Source: Neolentinus lepideus HHB14362 ss-1 (Eukaryota; Basidiomycota; Agaricomycetes; Gloeophyllales; Gloeophyllaceae). Taken from it: a DNA stretch of 23,111 nucleotides. Position 1 is the stretch's first letter. Every line of letters begins with the position of its first letter. The notes beneath the pieces were generated by a model that was given only the letters and a program-made list of their open reading frames with translations, ran no database searches and was not told the origin of the DNA. Shown here in pieces: positions 17,211 to 23,111 of the stretch. Location of the stretch: the NCBI GenBank assembly GCA_001632425.1, contig KV425688.1, positions 15,167 through 38,277 on the forward strand. Direction: 5' to 3'. The position numbers were made by a program, and so were the translations under genes.

Positions 17211-19373
17211 CTATCCGACGCTATCATTCTTGTACCCTCTGGCGATACCGCTCCGCCCTTGTTCCAAGACACTTGGTGCGTCCTCCCCTACCCTAGTCTC
17301 GAGGCCACGGAAGGCGCGAGATTGCAAGAATTCAGCTGAGGTAGGTAGACAAAACATCAGGGAAAGATGGACCAGACGCATTTGAAGTGAGACTGACCTG
17401 CCGCACTATCTGCTAGTGTGGCGACGGTATCATCCTGATTTCTTAGGATAACCGCAGATGGTCCGCCTTCTCCAACACTGGACGTATTGGCATCTAATAA
17501 GATTCAGTGCGATTATACTGCATACAGCATTGAGAACACTGACCTGCACCACCAAACCGTCTTGATGTCCGATACTTCCCCGTGATCAAAGAGAATTGGG
17601 GTTGATCAGGGTCCTTTTCGCTGGTCGATTCACCTACGTACAGGATCAGCAGACGAAATCCCGCAATCAAGGCTGGGACATACGGTTTGCATCATCCTCT
17701 GGAGCTTCTCGTGCATGATCTGCCAATAATCGCTCAAAATCGAGTACATATCGTCCTGTCCAAGTCTGCTCTGCCTGAAGGGCTATTTCAAGCTCAAAAG
17801 GTGTCACGATGGCTTTGTGGAACTCCTATGGAGGGGATTTAGTTCGTGAAAGCTGGGAGAAGAGTGTCATCGTCGTCGGACCTTGGACTCGATTAAGCTA
17901 TTTTCTGGACACGCCACGAGAACGAAGCATTCGATCTCCATGAAATTCGCTAGCTTGGCTGGGTTGAGCTTGCCCACGCTGATTGTGTACGTTTTCTTCC
18001 GATGTCGAGCGAGAAGCGAGCGCAGATGTGATATCAGTGGTAAATAGGACGCTGCAATTTGTCGGATCAGTAGGATTACTTAGAATCCAAACTGTCACTG
18101 AGTCGGACTACGGACCGATGCCGAGAGTCCCGACCAAGATCCCAAAAACGTCTGCATCTCTTGCTCGCTGCACAGTTGCGTACCGCCGCATAAGCAATTT
18201 ATTGGTTCGTCCTGATTCGAGACGTGTCGATCTGGTTTCTGGGTCGTATGAATACACCTAGGCATGTCATCTAGAATGAGAAACGACAGTAAAGAGAAGT
18301 AGACAGACCTCCGACGACGAATGTGTCATGAGCAAGTTCGTCAGACCCAGATTTTCGCCTCCGATGTACAGAATGAGAGATGGGTCAACATCCCTATTTG
18401 CCTCCTTACTGTCGTGTTTTCCAGAGTTCAACTGGGTCTCTGCTGTTGCTGACTCTGTTGCAGAGGCAACGGCACTGGGCTGAGGGGGCGACGGGTCAAG
18501 CCGTAATGGTGGCCGATTGTACTGAACAACGGTGTCAGGAATAGACTCTCTTAGTCTTGTGACCACATAATCTGCATCAGTCATTGAACGGGACTCCGTG
18601 AAATAGAGCTGGTAAGAGCAAATACCTGCCAAGTGTGCGTACGCAACGTCATGTCTTAATACCACTATTTTCTCCACTTCCATCGTATACGACTTGACGA
18701 TCTCTCCCAGCTTTGACGCACAATCCTCCACATCCAGATGTTTTTTCCCAAACACATAGATCACGGGCATGCGGTACGTCCTGAGAATGGTAAACCCAAC
18801 CCCAACGAATGCAGTTCGAGATTCAGACTCACTTGCTCATACAAGCATGCCCGTAATGGACGATCAGATCCGCGTCGACGTGTTGCGCGGCTACTTCATC
18901 CGCGCAGCAACTGTTTCGTCAAGCTCTACCGTTAATTTTGACAGATCAAAGCATGCTCGAGGAATCGAACCTGCCATAGGATGTATCCGCAAGGACGTAT
19001 AGCTCCGGAGGTCCATCGTCGTTATGGGCTTTTTCCAGTTCTCTTTTTAAGTAGCGGTAGATGGGTACGGAGTCGTGTAGGAGTTCATCGGGGAATTGTA
19101 GGGCTATCTGGAGGGGGTCAATAAATATTGTCTCGTTTTGATCATGTTCTCCGGCAGAGTGAATCCCTTCCGTCCAAGCGACTGAAAATGGGCGAGGAAC
19201 GCACGCACTCTTTTGAATGATCCCTGTATGATCTCCGTCGCCACCCTCGGAATCTCGTAATAGTTCTTGAACTCCTCGACAGATCTGAAATCAGGCGTGC
19301 TCTTTTCCGGCTGCACTTCGATACTGCGGGTGATGGCGTCTTCGCCAGACGGAGCGAAAGTAGTGGCAGCCAT
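17211..19373 (-). CDS. DPH2: Diphthamide biosynthesis protein 2 (11 exons), complete
   Basis: Exons in order are 19373-19209, 19107-18971, 18910-18833, 18780-18626, 18571-18309, 18257-18116, 18051-17882, 17825-17684, 17633-17544, 17493-17398 and 17335-17211, giving 520 residues (yeast Dph2 has 534). Family blocks are in order: [100 protein letters not shown] and the C-terminal [11 protein letters not shown]. Cys102 (or 103), Cys124 and Cys361 sit where the Fe-S ligands are known in Dph2; 102 and 124 have the expected 22-residue spacing. Dph2 pairs with Dph1 in the cytosol to transfer the aminocarboxypropyl group of SAM to a histidine of EF2. The ATG at 19371-19373 is the only one in frame. 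The second donor is an unusual GTTCGA. Intron 18572-18625 is 54 nt, in frame and stop-free. Confidence 0.95.
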
Positions 19374-19698
19374 GAACACTCTTCAGAATCGAGTATCAGT
19401 CGTTTGGATATCCAGAAACTCAGAAACTATGCAGTGGATGATGGATGAAAGGGAAGAGAGTTGTCTACGTAAATCGAAGAGGGAAACTTGAAATCGAGAT
19501 CTCGGTCCCGAAGAGAAGGCTGGAAAGCTGTGCAGCGACGCGCCACAGCGAACTTCAGCCACTCCCGCGAGTGATGATCTTTGCCATAGCTTCTTCTTTG
19601 GATCTTTCACTAGTCTCTCGTACTTTATTTCTTATAAGTCAGCACCGGCTTGAACAACCCATGATTTCTGCCGGATCTGGGATGAAATGTCTATTGCC
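19374..19698. other. DPH2 upstream region
   Basis: Probable DPH2 promoter and 5' leader. A minus-strand AATAAA (TTTATT near 19622-19627) could be the poly(A) signal of a minus-strand gene to the right. No recognised ORF. Confidence 0.35.
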
Positions 19699-20158
19699 TT
19701 AGGCCACCAAGAGAAAAACAAACAGACTAATGAATGACACACAGATTATCCTCCTGGAATACGGATACCTTCGGCACAAAGACACACAGCGCCATAACTG
19801 TGCGAATGTGCCGCAGATCTTGAAGCGTATCCCGCCCAATGAATGGGAGGTCGGACGAAGTTGAGCATAAAAGGATAGAACCATTGTGCGGCCATGCCGG
19901 TAGGCGGTCTGTATGGGGTTTTGTGAGAGTGTGCCATCAGGGCGAAGGTACACTTTTTAAAGATGATCATCCAATCAGACAGTCGACAAATGATATTGAA
20001 CCCGCCGTCTTGGGCGTTGCAAAATACGAAGGCGAGAACCCGCGAATGTCGAACGAGGGAGGCCTGAAATAATGAAATAAAGTTGGACCTTGGGTAGTTC
20101 TATCCTGAGCGAGATGAGCGCTGAGAGTTGAGAAGTGGAGCCTTCTGGAATACCGCAT
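19699..20158 (-). CDS. Uncertain minus-strand coding-like region
   Basis: Frames on the minus strand have protein-like runs. ATG at 20156-20158 opens RPPSFDIRGFSPSYFATPKT up to a stop near 19967, preceded by TTTCAG, a possible acceptor. An overlapping frame at 19746-19970 reads MAHSHKTPYRPPTGMAAQWF, and another at 19699-19953 ends in a hydrophobic stretch. I cannot choose among the frames or build a consistent exon chain, and recognise no family. Confidence 0.25.
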
Positions 20159-20159
20159 T

Positions 20160-20963
20160 AATATATAGACACCCTTGACACGCTCCTATCTGGCGTACTC
20201 AGACTGAACAGGTGAAGTGGATTTGAAGGCTATTATTGGGAGGAAGATCGCCTTGCGTCTTAGCTTGTTCATCACATCTAACTACCATGAACTTCGCTCT
20301 CTCCCTTGGAAACATTATTGGTGGGATGTCTCCGTCACATTGCGCTCGGGCTTCGAGTAGACTTTCACAGAGTACGACGTATAGACAAATTAAGGGAGTC
20401 GGAGTGTGTCTGAGTTTGCATAACTTGACAGACCCGGAAGAGATGGCCCTGTGCTGTGATTGCATAAGGCTGTCGTCGACGTCTATCATTGTTTTATTTA
20501 GTATTATATGTTAATAAAGTAGTTTACCGGTCTGTTTATTGCTGATTTCAATAATAATGGCACTTCACAAAAATATCAAAATTCAAGTGACCTGAGTACA
20601 TGGCGTGGGAAAGTGTGCAAGGCCTGCACTGATTCCCAGCTTTATTTGTCGTACATTCCTCTGTTGTAACTCCAACTGTTGACATGAAGAACTTGACTGA
20701 CCACTACGAATAGCACCTGCTTGCATAAATTTAAACTGAGAATGACAACCCCCCACACCCGATACAACAGCTCTTCAAACTTGAAGTTGATTTCGAACTC
20801 CGACTCTTAATGTGGCAGCGCACACCGCACAGACGCAAACGAACAGGGCACTCTCAATTAATCGGCCATTCGTTTGTTGAGTATGACCGTCTTTGCGCAA
20901 CAAACTAACTGAAAACTTAAGAATTGAGCACCCCTAGTAACCCGTACCCTGGAGGGCTAAGGT
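20160..20963. other. No gene recognised left of the hAT-like element
   Basis: The frames at 20199-20489 minus and 20236-20514 plus overlap each other and show no motif. From 20520 the sequence is AT-rich and stop-dense. Confidence 0.35.
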
Positions 20964-20971
20964 GTCTACGA
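20964..20971. repeat. Left 8-bp target-site duplication GTCTACGA
   Basis: GTCTACGA directly precedes TAGGGTTCGGGG and recurs directly after the right end of the element at 21730-21737. Confidence 0.85.
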
Positions 20972-21729
20972 TAGGGTTCGGGGAAATTGGGACAGGACCT
21001 AATTGACCGTTGGAATTTACCAGCCAGCAGGCCGTAGGCCTAATTAACGGGTGTAATTAATAGTTATTTACCAACGGGGTCCGGGGCGGAGCCCCGGAGC
21101 GGACCGCGTTAATTAACACTAATTAACTGGTAAAATAGGGCTATTTTACATGTAAATTACAGGCTGGTGAGCTCTACCATACGTCTCAATGGAGCAGTTC
21201 CTCCACTGTGACAGTGTGAATCTTTGCTAGTATTTCCCGACACTGATAGTCTTGGTGCTTAATGAAAATCTGATAAGATACCCTGCAAGAAGTGAGATCT
21301 AGTGTCAGTATATATGGTCCCGGAGGTTCACGCCGCCAATCCTTGGATCTAGAGTGAATTCGTCTCTCTATGCTGAGCTGTATGATTCTCGGTTCACAGT
21401 TATGGCGACCGAGTGCATTCAAATTTGCAACGGGCCGTCTTGCTCGTGCTCAAATACGCACGTGGCACAGCTGCCAGAGTCTTCTTGTATCATGCAAGTG
21501 GCCCAAGGTGTGTATTATGCATGACAAGGAGGTCTATTATAAGTTATAACTACTACACACCATGGATCACTGTATCATGAGCTTGCGTCGTTCCCAGACC
21601 AGTATTCCCAAATTAACCCAAATTTACACCCTCTATACGGGCCTGACCAAATTTACCAGTAAATTTCCTGTAAATTACAGGTGTTAAATAGCGGAGGTAA
21701 TTTACACTTCCCAAATTCCCCGAACCCTA
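20972..21729. mobile_element. hAT-type non-autonomous element (MITE), 758 bp
   Basis: The left terminus TAGGGTTCGGGGAAATTGGG and the reverse complement of the right terminus agree over 21 bases with one A/T difference. An 8-bp direct duplication GTCTACGA flanks it, which is diagnostic of hAT-superfamily insertion. Subterminal AT-rich motifs repeat in both halves (GTAAATTACAG at about 21154 and 21669; TAATTAAC several times). No transposase is present; the frame at 21186-21422 minus has no hAT features. It must rely on an enzyme supplied elsewhere. Confidence 0.85.
21078..21105. repeat. GC-rich palindrome within the hAT-like element
   Basis: GGTCCG and CGGACC flank an inner GGGGC-GGA-GCCCC stem, forming a strong hairpin in otherwise AT-rich sequence. 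Confidence 0.65.
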
Positions 21730-21737
21730 GTCTACGA
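21730..21737. repeat. Right 8-bp target-site duplication GTCTACGA
   Basis: Exact copy of 20964-20971, directly following CCCCGAACCCTA. Confidence 0.85.
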
Positions 21738-21964
21738 GCACCGGTAAGCCTTACTCACGTGACTCTCAGAGTGCTCGGACTTGAAATTTTTTTTTTGGTG
21801 ACTGCCATTATTTTGGCAAGTAGCAATAATTCAACGCGAGCACAGCCTAATTTAAGATGCTAAAGTCATACCGATTTAGAAGGCGAATTCCTTTCTTCGG
21901 AAGCATGGTGCTTACATACGTCATTTTCTGGTTGTCTCCTCACACCATATTACATTCCGAAAGG

Positions 21965-21972
21965 TATATAAG
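21965..21972 (+). promoter_or_regulatory. TATA box, possibly of the transposase gene
   Basis: TATATAAG followed by GGCTGACC lies about 330 bases upstream of the transposase ATG at 22299. It is the only strong TATA motif in that interval; a long leader is implied. Confidence 0.4.
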
Positions 21973-22145
21973 GGCTGACCCCCAGTAAGAACGCCCACAA
22001 TTTAGTATCGTTTAGTTCTGCTGGCAATCAACGAGCTCATCTTTGTCACGTATTGTAGTCAAAAATAGCATGACACGCGTTCTTTTTTCTGAGCTCATGT
22101 GTTCGATCCCACCCAAACACTCCGCAAAATGTTTTGCTCAGCCCA

Positions 22146-22235
22146 GCTGGCCTTGCAAGCTCTCGTTTTTGCTTAAGTAAGCTATGCGACAAGCTGGCCT
22201 CACAAGCTCGCATTTGCTTAAGTAAGCCATACGAC
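22146..22235 (+). repeat. Two tandem copies of a ~44-bp unit upstream of the transposase
   Basis: Unit 1 (22146-22190) and unit 2 (22193-22235) both start GCTGGCCT, share CAAGCTC and TTTGCTTAAGTAAGC, and end CGAC, with a few substitutions and a short indel. CTTAAG inside TGCTTAAGTAAGC is palindromic. They could be transposase-binding or promoter repeats. Confidence 0.7.
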
Positions 22236-22298
22236 GCGCTGAGTTGCAAAGCATAATCGTGTCGCGCCACTAAGTAGAAGTCCAATCTGTGTTCGAGT

Positions 22299-23111
22299 AT
22301 GGCCAAGCGCAAGGCCCCCCCTGCATCAGACAAGACTCAAAAATTCTGCTATTGCCATAAGTGCCACGGCGGTAAATCTGTCTCACAACGTACATGGGAA
22401 AGACATAAAGAATTCCGTGACGAGGCCGATAAGTTGAACAACGGTCAAGCCACCTCGTCTACTGCATCCTCGTCTATGTATGCAGCAAATACTACATCGA
22501 GGGTCGTAGCTCCATCCGTCAAGAGACAGCGGGCAAAGGTGCCCCCTCCCACCACAGATGTTTATCCTCGCACCGTATGTAATTCTGTCATCAACCACTT
22601 GTTACTAACAAACTCGGCTCTCGTTACAGGAATTTCCACCTACAGCATCTCCTACCGGTTCTTTCGAACTATCAGGCCCTTATTTCAGCTCCCAGGACTC
22701 CCAATGCTTTGGCAACATCTCCGAGGCTGGCGCTGATGGTGCTCGTTACTCTGGCTTTGCAGATGGACCTGCCGAAGTCTCTGACACAGCTGAGCAAGAT
22801 TCTCTCGTTTCTGGCTCTGGTATACCTCCTCCTGCAGATTCACCACACCAGACTAGTCAACCGAGCTTCTCTCCAGATCCTGACATCGACAACCGGCCAC
22901 AGACTCCTGTTGTACAATCTGACACTCCTAATGCAGCACCACTGCAGCTTCCCGCTGATGTTGATGAGTTCTCGGAAGCTGAAGAAGAGCCTGAGGACGA
23001 TGATCCGATCTATGGAACTCTCGAGTCTCGCTCTGCAAGAGAGTACATTCGTCTACTCCAGAGGGCCAGCCTAGACGATATCCATTCGCATATGGGTCAT
23101 GAACCACTTGC
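22299..23111 (+). CDS. N-terminal part of a Tnp2-like transposase, runs off the window
   Basis: Exon 1 (22299-22574) encodes MAKRKAPPASDKTQKFCYCH followed by KCHGGKSVSQRTWERHKEF: a CxCxxC...H pattern like the small zinc-finger head of basidiomycete Tnp2-type (CACTA/EnSpm-related) transposases. A 55-nt intron (GTATGT...TTACAG, 22575-22629) follows. Exon 2 (22630 onward) keeps the frame through a Ser/Pro/Asp-rich acidic linker (EAEEEPEDDDPIYGTLESRS), then AREYIRLLQRASLDDIHSHM. The catalytic domain would lie beyond the window. No frame break is seen, so it may belong to a young or active element. Reading straight through the intron switches to an Arg/Leu-rich frame that soon stops. Confidence 0.6.

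Noticed and set aside
18951..18975. GGTTCGATTCC on the minus strand, resembling a tRNA T-arm/B box
   Set aside because: It lies at the DPH2 exon 2/intron 2 border, is explained by the coding frame LADTSYG, and no acceptor or anticodon arms surround it.
21186..21422. Minus-strand ORF within the hAT-like element as a residual transposase
   Set aside because: At 78 codons it has no hAT dimerisation or catalytic motif.
22095..22125. GTTCGATCCCAC, a possible tRNA B box upstream of the transposase
   Set aside because: The flanking bases do not form a 5-bp T-stem and no other tRNA arms are visible.
22264..22275. CACTA motif as a possible terminus of the Tnp2-type element
   Set aside because: It is only about 30 bases before the start codon, downstream of the likely promoter, and no inverted partner is in the window.
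1..23111. CRISPR arrays, bacterial operons, attachment sites or origins
   Set aside because: None seen. The intron-rich eukaryotic gene structure makes them unexpected.

Overview
The window looks like nuclear DNA of a filamentous basidiomycete, probably an Agaricomycete. Host genes are cut by many 46-101 nt GT-AG introns, serine/threonine kinases of the expanded tyrosine-kinase-like type are present, and so are a copia retrotransposon, fungal MITEs and a transposase start with a CxxC N-terminus like basidiomycete Tnp2-type proteins. The general style resembles Ceratobasidiaceae (Rhizoctonia), but that assignment is an impression, not a proof. Layout: 468-2678 is the 3' end of a Ty1/copia element (end of RT, RNase H, polypurine tract, 3' LTR). 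It is split by a 1125-bp TA-flanked inverted-repeat element at 620-1744. 3562-4956 (+) is a complete seven-exon protein kinase. 5030-9850 is a graveyard of gene remnants: an F-box-like scrap, a GDSL/SGNH esterase that has lost its 5' end and catalytic His, an APH-family phosphotransferase with one in-frame stop, HNH-endonuclease pieces, and unidentified exon-like fragments. 10149-14065 (-) is an intact eight-exon YPP1/TTC7-type TPR gene. 14595-16383 (-) is a second complete nine-exon kinase, a paralogue of the first with intron positions preserved. 16676-16914 (-) is a U2 snRNA gene. 17211-19373 (-) is an intact eleven-exon DPH2 gene. 20972-21729 is a hAT-type MITE with an 8-bp target duplication. 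22299 to the window end (+) is the start of a transposase gene. The housekeeping core is YPP1 (plasma-membrane PI4-kinase scaffold), U2 snRNA (splicing) and DPH2 (diphthamide synthesis on elongation factor 2). All three lie on the minus strand with accessory and mobile DNA on both sides; no functional link among them is implied. I rebuilt exon structures by hand, and every exon of YPP1, DPH2 and both kinases joins in a consistent phase. The most notable object is the U2 gene. A 60-nt spliceosomal intron sits directly after the branch-point-recognition sequence GUAGUAU, and removing it restores the universal GUAGUAU-CUGUUC junction. The intron's branch-point region is a perfect 12-bp reverse complement of the 5' arm of stem IIa in the downstream exon, so unspliced U2 could fold into an alternative hairpin enclosing its own 3' splice site. 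A second oddity is in the copia LTR leader. The same leader sequence occurs twice in tandem, and the second copy differs from the first by exact loss of a 60-nt GT...AG segment.
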